DNA of 64,000 nucleotides from Chaetorhynchus papuensis (Eukaryota; Chordata; Aves; Passeriformes; Rhipiduridae): assembly GCA_013396525.1 (NCBI GenBank), contig VWYX01000249.1, positions 341,563 to 405,562 on the forward strand, written 5' to 3'. Position numbers and translations under genes: made by a program. Under the pieces are notes generated by a model. It did not search any database, was not told where the DNA came from, and was given only the letters and a program-made list of their open reading frames with translations. This document shows, piece by piece, positions 46,201 to 58,458 of this stretch. Each line of letters starts with the position of its first letter. Within the stretch, counting starts at the first letter, position 1.

Positions 46201-49010
46201 CCATTCAAAAATTAATTTCCCTGCCACTTTCCTCCCTGCCTGACTCCCTTTGTTGCTCACTTTCTCTCTCATTGCCTGCCCTTTGGATGCTGCTGAACAT
46301 GGGATGCCAGTTCTGGCTGCCCATGCTGTGGCCATGCCTGCCTTTGTTTTACAGTCAAAGCCAGATATGCTCTACACTATCCTAGAAATAATGAGCTTCT
46401 CTTTTTTTGAGAGGTCAGGCTTTGGGAAGTACCCACTCTTCTCTGACCTGAGTCCCTGCAAATCTTCGTGCCCACCACAACACCACCAGTGAGGAGTCAC
46501 AGCAAGGTCATTCCATGCTTGCATTGTCCTCCAGGGAGATCCACATGCCGGCAGAGTTAATTACACTAACAGCCGCAGAAATTATATTGGCCCACCACTG
46601 GCCTAGTGAGATGAATATCTCCCTTTCTTACTCACAGGGGGATGTTAATGGTATTTTTATTAACTGGTGACCTGTTGACTGCTATTAGAATATAGATTGT
46701 ATGCATAAACCAGGTCAGGTTACTGAAGATATGATTATAGAGCAATTACTGTGTCAGCCAGTGTGGCTTCTAATCAGAGCTGGCAAAGAGTCTTTGGAAG
46801 CCTGAAAACTGTTTTTGGAGTCCAACAAGAAGAAACAGCTTTGGATCAAAGTCTGTATTGTGCCTTTGCATCTTCCTGGAATTAAGTGTCTGATTTTCTA
46901 TGATTAGGATAGGCAGTCAAGGCAGAGAGAAGTCTTAAGAAGCTCAGCTTTTAGTGGAACACAACTGATTAGCGGAGTTCAAAGTTTGCAAACTTTTTTT
47001 TTCTGCCTTTTCTTCGTTATTATATGGTTTATGTTTATTTCACTGAGCTGGCTGAGGATGCTAATTCTGCTCTTGTCCTTTAAAATGAACTGCAAGGTCA
47101 TATGGCTGAGTGTCTGGAATGACAGTAAAATGATTACACTAATATATGCATTTCATTTCATGAGGGCCATAGCTGCAGAACCAGGTTTAGAATTGTTCCA
47201 CATTTGTCAGAATTATTAAAGAGAAAAAGGAATAATAAAATCGAGAGCTGGTGTGTCAGACGTAGAACCAGGGGCTGGCTTTCTCTTAGGAGCAACTGTT
47301 AATTTGGAGATTGAATTGAATACCCTGATTCCCAAAGACTAGCTTTATTTCACTAATAGCAACCACTGATCCCAGTGAAGTGACTGGAATAAGTTGAGGA
47401 ACCACTTCACATGGACAAGAGCTCCAGGCTCACATGTGGCTTGACCAGTGCTTGCAACCACATTTATATTATCTGCATTTATGGGTTAGACAACAAACTG
47501 TGTTGAGCTTACCAGCACACCTGCCAAATACACTTATATTTGATGTTTTGCAGTGGTGGAGATTGGCTTTACTGGAGAGTAGGACACAGCACAATTTGCA
47601 TGTTTATGATTATCCTGTTCCAAAAAAAACCCCACCAACATCCTGAATCATCTGAGAATTGTAAAATTAAGTAATCTCATGGTAATCTGAGGCAGAAACT
47701 GGATTTGTAAATCTGGTTCTCTGGTTTATGAAAAGAACATACCTGTTGAGATTCAGGAGGAAATGAAACGCTTATAGATTTCACTTGATGATTAATATCT
47801 AATATATTGCTTAGAGAATAAATTATCTTCACTCTGTTTTGGAACTGGAATTCACCTTACATAGGAAAATAAAATTTGAATTATGAGTCTGTAGCTAGGC
47901 TCTCTGCTCTGATAGAGTTCTGTTGCATGCCAAAGCTTGAGGTGGGGAGGCATGTATGTGTTTTTTCCATTGTATTTTGAATTATCTCTCCAGTTGCCAT
48001 TGTTGTCAATGTGGTTAGTAAGTTTTGAGTGTTCTATAAAATTCATCCATTGATCTTTTGAGATGTTCTTCTATTCTATACACTTTTTAACACGTGAATG
48101 AAAAGGGCATATTCTGAGGGCACAGCAAGAGAGGGAAGGGAAGAGCAAGAGATTAATGTGCTTCCTGAACAAAACTTCTTGTAAGAGTAAAAGGAAAAAC
48201 ACTCTTTCCCAGCCAATGTGTGGTTCAGTCCACCACACAATGATGGCAAGTCTTCTCATACTTTTTTTTTACCTTAAAGCTTATTTTCAATGTTTTTTTC
48301 CATAACAGTGTTTTCTTCTAAAAAAAAAAAAAAGACATTTCTTATCACTATTTGGAGGGAGAAAAAACTTGGTGATATGAAACACAAAACAACAAGAATC
48401 AGAATGACACTGAAAAACACTATACATTATTATTTCAGGAGTTGTGATTTTTAAGCTGATATGATGATTCTTTGTGGTTTGACTTATTATCTTTTAATAC
48501 CGAGAGTTGCTACTAAGGCAAATTTTCTTTCTTATACAGTTTTTCTCTGACTAACTTCCAGCAGTCTGGCATCTTATTTAATACTCTGTGTGTCAGAAAT
48601 TCCCATTTCAGAGATGACTCTGTTTCCATCAAAGCTGCAGCCGTACTTCACAATTTCACTTATTAACAGCCTACTGAGATAATTGGGTCTGCCCAGCTCA
48701 TTAAAAATAAAATATTGATGTTTTCTTAGGGTGGATGTAATTATCTTGCCCCCACAGGGAACAGGCAGCATAAAGGAGGGACGGTGTGGTCTTATACACA
48801 TCCTGCTATGCACCTGCTTGCTGCTCTGCAGAGAAGGAAATAAGGGATTTCCAGTGCAGTTAGAATGGGTGAAGGTGGCAATGCAGAAGAAAAGATTTCC
48901 TTTCAAGCCTGGACAACACAGATTGAATTAATTTCCTTTTTTTTTTAATCATTAAAAAAAAAATTCATTTTCCTTTTTTTTTTTTTAACAAACTGGGTCC
49001 AACAGGAATG
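43274..49010. other. Unique non-coding DNA, no gene seen
   Basis: A(14) at 48320-48333 and a T/A low-complexity tract at 48931-48988 are present. 46540-46620 ('cagagttaattacactaac') is homeodomain-like. Frames up to 110 codons (44901-45233 and 48574-48906, both minus) show no domain. Confidence 0.45.
48931..48988. repeat. T-rich/A-rich low-complexity tract
   Basis: T run, short spacer, A run, then a longer T run, with TTCATTTTCC-like text repeated around them. The A and T runs can pair as an inverted repeat. Confidence 0.7.
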
Positions 49011-49014
49011 CGTC

Positions 49015-49075
49015 ACAGTGCTTCTCTGTGTAGCTTCTCTACAGTGCTTCTCTATAGCACTTTACTGTGCTATAG
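49015..49075. repeat. Short tandem duplication and 9-bp hairpin
   Basis: ACAGTGCTTCTCT occurs at 49015-49027 and again at 49041-49053 (26-bp period). The second copy runs into a perfect inverted repeat CTATAGCAC (49052-49060) and GTGCTATAG (49067-49075) with a 6-nt loop. Confidence 0.65.
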
Positions 49076-50869
49076 TAAACTCTATAGTATACAATTTCTT
49101 GCACTTAATTCCAGGCAGAGACCTCTTCTCAGACTTTGCATCACAATGAGCAGCCAAGGTGCCCGTCCCTCTTTACTGCCCCACTTGATGTTACTCAAGA
49201 CAAAATTACTGGAGCCAGTTCTACAAGTGAAAACTTAAAGATTCAGGTTGTCTTTCCTGAGATTTTTTTTTTGTTTGTTTTGACAGCAATTTCTTCTTTG
49301 CCCTGTGTTTTTCTCCGTAAGGCACTGAATGGGTTGCTCTCAAATCCAGCTGTTAGAGGTTATCAAATGTATGGTTAGATAGCAGAGACATCAAGCCACC
49401 ACAGAAGCATTGGTGAGCTAGGAGCACTGCAATACTCAAGTTTTTGTCCTCCCCTGACCTGAGTTACCCAATTTGCCTTGTCTGACTGTAACTGTGAGAT
49501 GCTTTAATGGTGCCGTACTGGCAGTGGGTTTTAATTTCCCATCGGTAAAAATGGATATGGAAGACCTAAGTATGAGGAAAAAAACAGAGCACTATTTTCT
49601 CCCCATGCCATTCTTTCTGGTTGTTTTAAATGAGTGGTAGAAGACAGACACAAAAGAAAATCTAACATATCAGAGAGCATTTAAGTAACTTAGATATTCC
49701 TGTCTCATTATACTGTTTGGGGTATACAGGACCTCAGGTATAACTGAAAGACCCCTGTCCCATGCGCTCTGTGGTGTGTTGCAGCTGCTGCTTAATCCTG
49801 GGTGGAACTAGATTGAGACACCTCGTTGAGCCCATTGCAAATCCACTGAGGGTTCAAGAGATTGGTAACTGACTGTTGGGTACTCTCACTGTTTGAAAGC
49901 CATCCTGAACTTCCTTAGAGCTAGAACCTCACTTTCGGTCTTTTACCAGAGCATCATTGCTGTGGAGTGGTGTGTTTGGAGGTCACTAACTCACGCTCTT
50001 GGGCAGGTACAGTGTCAAGCATAAGCAGGTGTGGTGTTCTGACAGCACTGGTTTGTTCTGCTTTACAGGTGCCTGAGAGTGCAGAGGCAGACATGTAAGG
50101 CACTGGAAAAGTTCACCAATGTGTGCTTCTGGAAAGAACAGAAATTACTTTAGGGGGGAAATAATCTCACACAATTTTATAGAAAGTTTCTTTCCAAAAG
50201 CCCCCAGTTTGTGAGCAAGTAAGCATTGCTGAGCTACAGAGTTTGGTATTGTTTAAGTACTGTTCTTCTGCACCACCTCCTGTATGTACAGCAGCCCTGA
50301 TCCAGAAGACTTTGGCACTAGGAAGAATTGCAACATCCATTTCAGGATGATCTGAGAGGAAACAAACTCCCTGCAGTTTTCAAGCCTGGTGGTCTGTGGC
50401 CTGGCTGTAGGGTCGCCTCAGTTTGTTTCACTTCCAAGTTGAGCTGTTACCAGTTTAAAAGCTGAAAAAGTCCTGTTGTGCTCTCTTCTTTGTCAGAGGC
50501 ATTGCTAAGGGATTTTTCTCTTTCTTGGAAAGGCTCCTCTTCTGGTGTACCACAAATTATGTATCTAGCTCTGCAAAATGGCTGGAGGCAGCAATATAAT
50601 TTCACAAGTTTGCTTCTGCAGTCAGCTCTGAAGTGCTTTATATGGAAGTCGATGATAGATGTCTCTTGAGCAGGAATTAGGGAAAATAGAGTAAAAGCAG
50701 CAGGGTTTATTCCACTTGTCTTTCAAGACCATGCTGTCTCAGACTTGGCAAAGTTGGGGCCCTCTTGCTGTTACTGGGACTTAAAAATCATCTACTTCCA
50801 ACACACCAGTGAACAAAACCTAGAAGATGGCCTTTAAATAGGCCACTTCCTCCTTCAGCAGACAGGGAA
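49076..50869. other. Unique non-coding DNA, no gene seen
   Basis: No repeats are recognised. Frames are short and without domains. Confidence 0.5.
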
Positions 50870-51130
50870 ATAAATGATCACGTTCCTGAAAAATCTGGCC
50901 ATGTTGTGACTATAACTGTCACAGCAGAAATTGCTGGGCCCTGAGCACTTTGGTATATCTGGCCTTTGTTTGGATAATGGAAGCTGAGCAGTTTGGAAAA
51001 ATCTGTCCCTAATTATTGGTGCAGAGCCCTTGAAAATCTGCCCCCGAGCTCTTCTCAAATAAAAATCTGGCCTCATGGGCAAAACACTGTCAGAAGCAGT
51101 GCCTGGCATAAAGTGCTTCTTATCCTTTTC
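50870..51130. mobile_element. Array of AAATCTGGCC-like modules, MITE-like
   Basis: The motif AAAATCTGGCC recurs in slightly altered form about five times: near 50888, 50957, 50998, 51034 and 51062. It ends in 'cctcatgggcaaaacactg', which matches an arm of a palindromic amniote MITE (CTCATGGGCAAAACTCCCATT). CACTG...CAGTG just after gives a short stem. It is probably the remains of one or more old palindromic MITEs. A chance 84-codon minus frame covers it. Confidence 0.4.
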
Positions 51131-51139
51131 AGTGATTTT

Positions 51140-51690
51140 GTCCTCCTGTGAAGTTTCTAATTTATTTTAATTGCTTTAAAACTTTTTAAATGAGGCTATT
51201 TAATGGCTAGGATTTTGACTTATGTATCGAAGCTTCAGTGCACTCCACATTAAATGGCGTGTATTCCGTTATGCCTAAATTCTATTGTTATGCCTGCCCT
51301 TTGTGCCGGCTTTTCATTTTCCAGTTTGGGGGTAGTTGCATTTCTAGGGCTCCCATCTGTCATAATTTAGTGTTTCTTCAGCACTTTTTCTCATCTTAGA
51401 AAGCCATTCAGCATGTCCAAATATTGCTTTATGCCTGCATGGACAATGCTCGCTGTCGTTGGAGACGTCTATTCTGTTTCACAAAGGGAAACCTCGCAGT
51501 ACATCTGAGTGCTGACTGAAGGCAAAGATGTCTCTTTGAGCCACTGGGCTGTAAAGAGATGAACTCACTGGCCGTCCTCTCTCAAAGCTTTTCAAGAGCC
51601 CGTCTGTTCATGGGGGATTCTTTGCATGGACCACAATTGAACCCAGTTCTTCCTGTGATTGCTATTTTGCAGAGGGTAGCACTATGTAAA
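51140..51690. promoter_or_regulatory. Candidate conserved non-coding element
   Basis: Over 500 bp of complex, non-repetitive sequence with retained CpGs ('atgtatcgaagc', 'ggcgtgtattccgtta', 'gtgccggctttt', 'cgctgtcgttggagacgtct') and homeodomain-type AT cores. No open frame of note crosses it on either strand, which argues against an exon and for regulatory or RNA constraint, if it is constrained. Confidence 0.35.
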
Positions 51691-54600
51691 GCTAGGCATG
51701 GAGTTTTGTTGCATTGAAAAAAATATCCCTGATGCCCATTGGTTAGAGCTAAAAGGCTGAATTCACATCTTAATTAAGTTCTCTTGTCAGTGTGTTCAAG
51801 TGGGTACCATTTTGGATGGTGTTTCTCCCGGCCCTGTCTCCTGTCTGAAGTGGTATTCTTCACTGCTCTTCTTTGCTAGTGAGCAGCAGCAAGAAAGGTC
51901 ACTTTGAAAACACATCTACCCACAAGCAGGGAAGGGGAATGGGGTCAAAGAAAGCAAATAGGTAAACGTATAATGCAGGGAGTCAGAACTAGGCCATGAG
52001 ACCCATCTCACAACGCCAATCTTTGAGAAAGTAGAGCTCTCTTGCAAGTGAGGAAGTAGAGGCTTCTGCCTCTGTGTTTCATTAAGAACAGGTCCAGTGT
52101 CACAACAGCAACACAATGCCAAGAGGTGGGGACATCCAGTGGCTAAAACAAGGTTAGTGCAGCCACAGAGATTTTGTACCTTCCCTTGGCAAACGGGGAA
52201 ATCGCCTTGTCTTGGTTTCCATCTGTAGCACAGGAGTCATAATGCCTGTCTGTCTCACACAGCCACTCTGGCAATTTTTTCCAGCCTTCTTTTCACTTGC
52301 TTTTGTCAAAGCAAACTCCTTGCATTTGTTCAATTAGCCATGGCCAGAACGCAGCAATCAAGGGGTCTCTCAACTTTTCTGTTGAAGATAGTATGATTAG
52401 CTTAATTATTAGGGCAGTAGGGTTTCTTTAATATAGAGTGTAAGTACATGGAGATCTAAGCTCAGAATTGTTTTAACAGGAAAAGTGCCATAGATTGCAT
52501 GACTGGTGCCACTTCTTATTTACTGGCCTGGGCAAATGAGATTCCAGCATAGGTTTATGCTACCGTAGAAACCAAAGTAGTGAGTTTAGCTCCAGGAATG
52601 TCCGTTGTTACATTCTACACTTGCAATGCAACTGAAATTTCAGCTCAAAAGTTTTAGTGAGAAATCCTTCAGGTTAGATGGACTTGTATTTCACCTTAAT
52701 TTGACATTGTTCTGAGACAGACCTGGAAGACTTTTAGGTGTGTGTTTGGTTTTTAGTGAGGATTTTTCCCATTTTGCACAACCACTGCATCAGATGTGGC
52801 AGCAGAGAAGAGGCTCAGTAGGAACTGAGATAACAGGAAATCTCTGAAGCCAAGCAGAGGTGCCCTGAAACAGTTGGGGATGACTGAGTGTTGGAAGAAA
52901 CGTGTATTCCGTTAAGTCAGGAGCGCTGTGTGCTTTCTGGAAATGTGGCTGGTAAGGAAGAGGAGTGATCTCTGCTGTTTCTTACTCAGCATCTGCATCT
53001 ACTCACTCACATCTGTGCCAAATTTTAAATGCATTTAGCCCTGCTTCACTCTTCTGTGTGCTAAGTGCAAGGTAGAATTCAGACAGATGGGTTGTCAGCA
53101 GCTTAACAGATACACTCACCTCATTCTGATGATTTCACTTATTTATTTATTTTAAAGGCACACCATTTCCCCCCGGCCATTTAAAATACAAACCAATAAT
53201 TAAGAGTGTCTGAAGGAGCTCTGGATGGATTAGGGATTGTCTCCCAGGAGGTCGACTGACATTTCTACTCTCTGAAAGTCCCTGCTCAGCTGCTTCTTCA
53301 ACCAGCAAACCTTGATTCTAGCGGCCATCTGATTAAACAACAAAGCATCAGCAAGTACTAAAAATCACTTCTCTTGGGCCACACTTCACTGACAGCAAGG
53401 GCAGAAACAGAAAATGATGAAAAGGGAGGAAGTATTTCGGTGCAGAACATGTCTCTTGGTACCGTATAGAGAGCTGGAAGATGAAATGTTTTCCTTTTTA
53501 TGATCCTGGCTGGTCTGCTGCTTGCTGTGTCCTAATAGCCTGGATGCTGTTTGTAAGTAGACAGAGGTTTGATTTGTATCCTGTGCACCACTGTGTGCGC
53601 GTGTGAGGTTGTGCAAATAAGGGCTGTTAACTCCACGATTAGACTCAGGTATCCAAACATTACTCCGTGTGAAATGATGTTTTACAGAGCCTCCTCTGCG
53701 AGACATTACCCTGCCTTCCCACAGCTTCCTTGCCCCCTCGTTCTCTCTCCCTGGCAGCCCCTCTCGATGGGGAGCTGCAGACAGCTCTGGTGCTCTGCCT
53801 TGCTGTGCACACAGCACCCAGCTGATGCTCATCTGGGCACCCCCAGACCTGTCCTAACCCAGGGCCCTGCAGGACAGCCCAGCTGCTCTCTAGAGCAGTG
53901 CCAGGCTAACACAGCTACGCTGCTGTCAGGACAGGATTAACATCCCCCTCCAAATAATGGGTGGGGGGGGTTTCGTGGGACAGGGTGCAGAAATACCTGC
54001 TGGAGCTGGTGCTTGATGGGTCTTGCCCCTGTGACTCATAGACCAAGTAATGTTGCCAACTTTAAGGCCCTTTTTTTTTTTTCCAAGAATGTTGTTATAG
54101 TTGGTATATTTCTTAAAGTCACAGCTCTTGGTGACATGCTATTACATGAAAATCCAGCCTCCTCTTATTTGCTTTTCAAAGGAAGTTTCTAGTCCTTCTG
54201 GGTGGACAGAGGAGATTTATATTAAAAGGAATGGAGAGAGTGGAAAAGAAAAATTATTATGTGGGGTTTTTTCTAAAGAAATCACTTTTTTTTAGGCAAG
54301 CATCCTGCATTTGGAGGAAGGGGATAGATTTTTTTTATTATTATTTTTATTTTTTTTAATCTTTAAGGCCACCGTCATCAAGGTAGATTTGCCACTTCCA
54401 TCATACCCCACCAGAGTAATTTCTTCTGTGCTGGCCATATTCTATACCAAACAACACCAAAAACATAGACATTGTTGTATTTAGACCTTTCTGAGACTAG
54501 ATGACACTGCTTCAGGTATTTGACTAGCCTGACTTTTAGTTTTGAAACCCATACTCTCGCTCAGTATGGGAGGTAATTCTCAAACCACACTTGAGTTCTG

Positions 54601-54787
54601 ATCCTTTGCTAATGGGAGACAGTTGTAGAATTCACTGAGGGGTCTTTACTCAGCAAGCTGAGCAAATATAACAGCTCTATTCCTTCTCTCTCAAATTTGC
54701 CTTTTAATTTTTGCATCTAAATTATGAAATGCCACCTCCACTAGCCACTGGCATGAGCAAGGAGCATTAATATTGATGTTGAAAGGT
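51691..54787. other. Unique non-coding DNA, no gene seen
   Basis: 53110-53240 ('ttatttatttattttaaagg', 'aaaccaataattaagag') may be regulatory. The 148-codon minus frame (53386-53832) and 123-codon plus frame (53569-53940) overlap antiparallel in a GC-rich patch and carry no domain. A T/A-rich tract lies at 54329-54365. Confidence 0.45.
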
Positions 54788-54806
54788 CCTGCTGCTGTGC
54801 AGCAGG
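54788..54806. repeat. 8-bp hairpin CCTGCTGC/GCAGCAGG
   Basis: A perfect inverted repeat with a 3-nt loop in otherwise evenly textured AT-rich sequence. It could be a structured RNA element or a binding-site palindrome. There is no further evidence. Confidence 0.5.
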
Positions 54807-57757
54807 GTGATTTAAGGGTCAGAATGATCAGGGATAGTATTGGAGAGTAAATAAACTCAAAGTCCAGTTTGTATTTTTCTTTCATCTATCTTCCCTCACC
54901 TCCCCCCCTTCCCCCCCAGGCAGAATTAATAAAAGAAAGTAATTGAAAAGAGGGGGAAAAAGAGTGAAGTGACAGATCCTCTAGGCTGCTGACTCAATTG
55001 GTTTGTAACATTTTCTGCCTTGCCGGCTTCTTTCTATCCCTGCTGCCACCTGTCAGGGCAAAGGCAGTGTGACAAAGCCCGGTGCGAATAGAGCTGTGCT
55101 GTCTGCATGGCAGCAAGCCACAGCCTGTCTCTGGCTGGAAGGAAAAAGAGGCTGGATGGCCAAGAGGCTTGGGAGAGGGGCTCACAGGTCTGCAGTAGAG
55201 ATGGGAAAAAAGTGTCAGAGCCTATGCATTGTGTCTCTTTCTCATAACACTGAATGAGCAGGGCTGATCATGAGCTTTTTTTTCCTTGTGATAGGAACTT
55301 TCAGGGCTACTATTATTACTTTTTTCTGTGAATAAGTCAGAGGTAGTTTTTTAAAGCTGCCACTGAGGGAGACAGTGATGCTACCTTTGTGCTTGCCTGC
55401 GACCCTGAGCAAAGCACAATGTGCCTTGCTCTCCTGCCTACACAGTCACCATGATCTGCTCCCAAGTGTGACCCAAGGCTCGTGTGTGCCAGCCGTGGGA
55501 ATGGGTGGGACAGTTATTAATGCCAAAGTGGCGTTGCCATTTTGAGAGTGGGCTGTAAAGCTCCTGAGAGTGTGGGGAGTAAGAAAGAGCTCCTTTCTCA
55601 AGTACCTTTCTCCAAGGCAGTGGAGACAGAAGCAGCTGCCCAGTGTGTGAGTAGAGGGCCTGTGGAGAGAGGCAGCTTCCCAGGCAGGGAGAGCTGTCAG
55701 GCCAGCAACTGTGCTTGCACAGGTCCCCTTGCTGGGAACCTCAGCTGAGTTACCCTCTCTCCATGGCAAGCTGGAGAGCGAACTGACAGCAGGAGCCTCT
55801 GTGATGCCTTTTCCTGGTCTTAAAATCAAGAGTCAAACACGGTTAGAAGGGAAAAAAGGATTTTACCTCAGTATTTATTTTAAGCATCCTTAGGTGCACC
55901 ACGTCCAGGTCGAATGCACCTCCATGCACACTGCAATGCCCACCCACCAAAGATCTGGTATCACGTTATAGGTGTTACTAATTAGCACATCTATCAAAGA
56001 TTCCCCAATGAGAGGCTCAAATGAGCCCCCCTCCCCAAGGACCCTTCCCCTGGATGGTTCTATCTTAGATTACAAAATGTGTTCTGGAGAGGACCTTGGG
56101 GTCTGGGACACACTGATCTCACACTACGAAGCTTCTAAAATGTTCAGTCTCCCAGCTTGACAAACGAGTCCAAGAATGTGGGCAAAAAGCACTAAGAATA
56201 CAAAAGCTATAAAAAGTTATATAAAAGAGGTATAAAAGAAAAGGTAAAAAATCATCATGGCATCATCTGGCACTTTCCTTTTGCAGCTAAGTGTGCGGAT
56301 ATGGCAGCATAACGAGACACGTTTTTGTAGTTAGCTGCTGGTTGTGTTGCTGGTGACTGATGCCAGCACTGCTTTGTGTCCTGACAAAGGAGTTCCTGCA
56401 TAGCTGGGGATCTCCACTCTTACAGTATGGACTGATGTCATCCTTGTGAAATAAATACAGCTCAGGTAGAAGAGACAGGTCTTTTCCACACTGAATGCCA
56501 GCAGTGCAGTTGCCATTCACATTTGCTTCCCTTGGAATCCAGACTGTGCAACTGAAGTCTTCAAGACAGCCATCTTTTCCACAGGCCATCAAACAGCAAT
56601 GGTTTGACCAGGCCATCGTGCCAGCAACAATTGCAAATGGCTTGGGAATGGCAATTCATGAAAGATGCAAATACCTAAACTCTTTTCCTCAGGAGTGTCC
56701 AGCCTGACAGCAAGACTGTTGCAGCTTTGTGGGGGTTTTGCCCTTTTTGTCTTTTTTTTTTTGTTTTTTGAGGAAGCTGTGTTTACTTCTCTTCTGCCTC
56801 TAGCTTCTTCCTTGCCTCTGAAGCTTTGCTTTTTTTGCCCTCCCCACTTAGGGCATTTCTGTCTCAGATGTTGCTTTTGATGGGATTTTTTTTTTCCCTT
56901 ACCCATTTTAGTTTCTTCTGACCCCAATTCTGTTTTTATAATGAGGCCATGCTAATTCGTGCTGAGAGCTTATGAGTTTTCCTTAAGCACAGGGAGAGGT
57001 CACTGTGAAATGGCTGCGGGTGTTTCTTTCATCCCATGGCTGCTGTTCAAAAGGTTTGATCAATTTATTTCCCTATCACCATCAAACCATTTCCTGGCTA
57101 AATTAACAGCAGTGCCTTCTGCAAGCATTGTGCTGGGGTGGGAAAAGGAAGGAACAAATAAATTGATGGAGGAAATGGGGGTGGGAAGACAGGCTATGGG
57201 AGAAGTTAGGGCTGGACCAGAAAATGTCTGTCAACACAAATGCCAGCTTTGTCATTCCATGGCGCCAGTGTAGCTGGTAAGGGAAAAGCAAATTAAACAG
57301 TTACTAGAGAGAAGAAATCAGCTGGTACCTTGCAGTGCTCTGTAAGCAGATCTGTCAATTGTCTTTATTATTTGAAGACATGTCTTAAGGGGAGCCCTTT
57401 TTAGGCATGTTTACCTAGTTACATAGAAGGTCCTGTCCCTTAGCAAGAGCCTTATCATTGTTATTAGTGATAATACAATAATAACAGTAATAATGCTGGC
57501 ATATATAACTTCCTCCTCAATGAATGCTCTTGGAGAGGTTTTTTTGTTTGTATTATTATTATTATGAAAAAATCAGCCTCCTCATGCTGGGCTCTAATTA
57601 CCATTTTTATGAGAACTACATGTTCTTCTATTCATGGAAGAAGATTTGTTTATTGAGGATTTCTATTCCAGTGCTGCTTTTGTACCATTTATCTTTTCAT
57701 CCTTAGCAACAAGGGTTGGGGTGGTAGGCTAAATGAAAGGCCTGAGTTACTTCTATG
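54807..57757. other. Unique non-coding DNA, no gene seen
   Basis: The 109-codon minus frame at 56287-56616 is cysteine-rich and ends near an overlapping lysine-rich 112-codon frame (56589-56927) created by T-rich simple sequence. Neither matches a known family. The 127-codon minus frame at 55446-55829 is in a GC-rich patch. (ATT)n lies at 57551-57565. Confidence 0.45.
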
Positions 57758-57824
57758 GGTGAAAAGGCGAAAGGATCAGATTTCCTCATCAGGTGAAAAA
57801 GCGTAAGGATCAAATTCCTGGTCA
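57758..57824. repeat. Imperfect 34-bp tandem duplication, MITE-like
   Basis: Two copies, 57758-57791 and 57792-57824, share GGTGAAAA, GCG.AAGGATCA and ATTCCT. The second copy runs on as 'ggatcaaattcctggtcaga', which resembles an arm of a palindromic amniote MITE (GGATCAAATTCCTGCTCTCA). It may be a local duplication within a worn MITE. Confidence 0.45.
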
Positions 57825-58406
57825 GAGTAAATTGGTACAGATGCAGTGGAGTCTGTGATGCTATATTAATTCTTTCCATTGCAAACTTTCACACAAGTGG
57901 GAAAACAGAAAGATCAGTTAGTCTTTGTATAATTAAGTATTTTTGCAGACACAGCAACACCTCATCCTGATCTGTTAAGCAGTTTAGAAAATGAAAAATA
58001 AAATCAGCTCTTTTAGCAACCTTCTAATTTGAAATTTCTTTGCCTTGGTTCATACAAGGAGAGCGATTCAAACCATAACCAGAGCAAGATCTCTTCAAAG
58101 TGGGTAAACTGAATTATGCCCTCTTTCAGATGAGATCTCTACCAATGCTTTGTAAAGTGACATCTCCACTACAGTGTCACTGCACAGAGTCATCCCATGA
58201 GGTGTTACTGCTCCCAGGCCCACCTGCTCCACTGTTCTTTCCAACTAAAGAGCTCCCCACTTGGATGAGAAACTTCTGCTGTAGTGCCTGTCATTGCACT
58301 TTGTGCTTTTCTCATTTCTGTTTGACCAGTCCTCAAGGTGAGGCAGATCTTTGTTTATTCATCTCCCTCTTTCTGCATTGTGACAGTGTTTTCTAACTAT
58401 GTCATC
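57825..58406. other. Unique non-coding DNA, nothing recognised
   Basis: The 98-codon frame at 58100-58396 (+) has no domain. No repeats are seen. Confidence 0.5.
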
Positions 58407-58458
58407 AGACCACTTCAATAGCAGAAGTGGTCTTTTATGTTAACATCTTTTATGTTAA
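58407..58458. repeat. 9-bp hairpin and 15-bp period direct repeat
   Basis: AGACCACTT (58407-58415) and AAGTGGTCT (58425-58433) form a perfect inverted repeat. TCTTTTATGTTAA then occurs at 58431-58443 and 58446-58458. It sits at the edge of the ancient CR1 segment and may mark its insertion boundary. Confidence 0.6.

Noticed and set aside
53386..53940. 148-codon minus and 123-codon plus frames, antiparallel
   Set aside because: Mutual overlap and low-complexity proline/serine content suggest chance.
56287..56927. Cysteine-rich and lysine-rich minus frames
   Set aside because: The lysine-rich part is the translation of T-rich simple sequence. The cysteine pattern matches no family I know, and there is no exon context.
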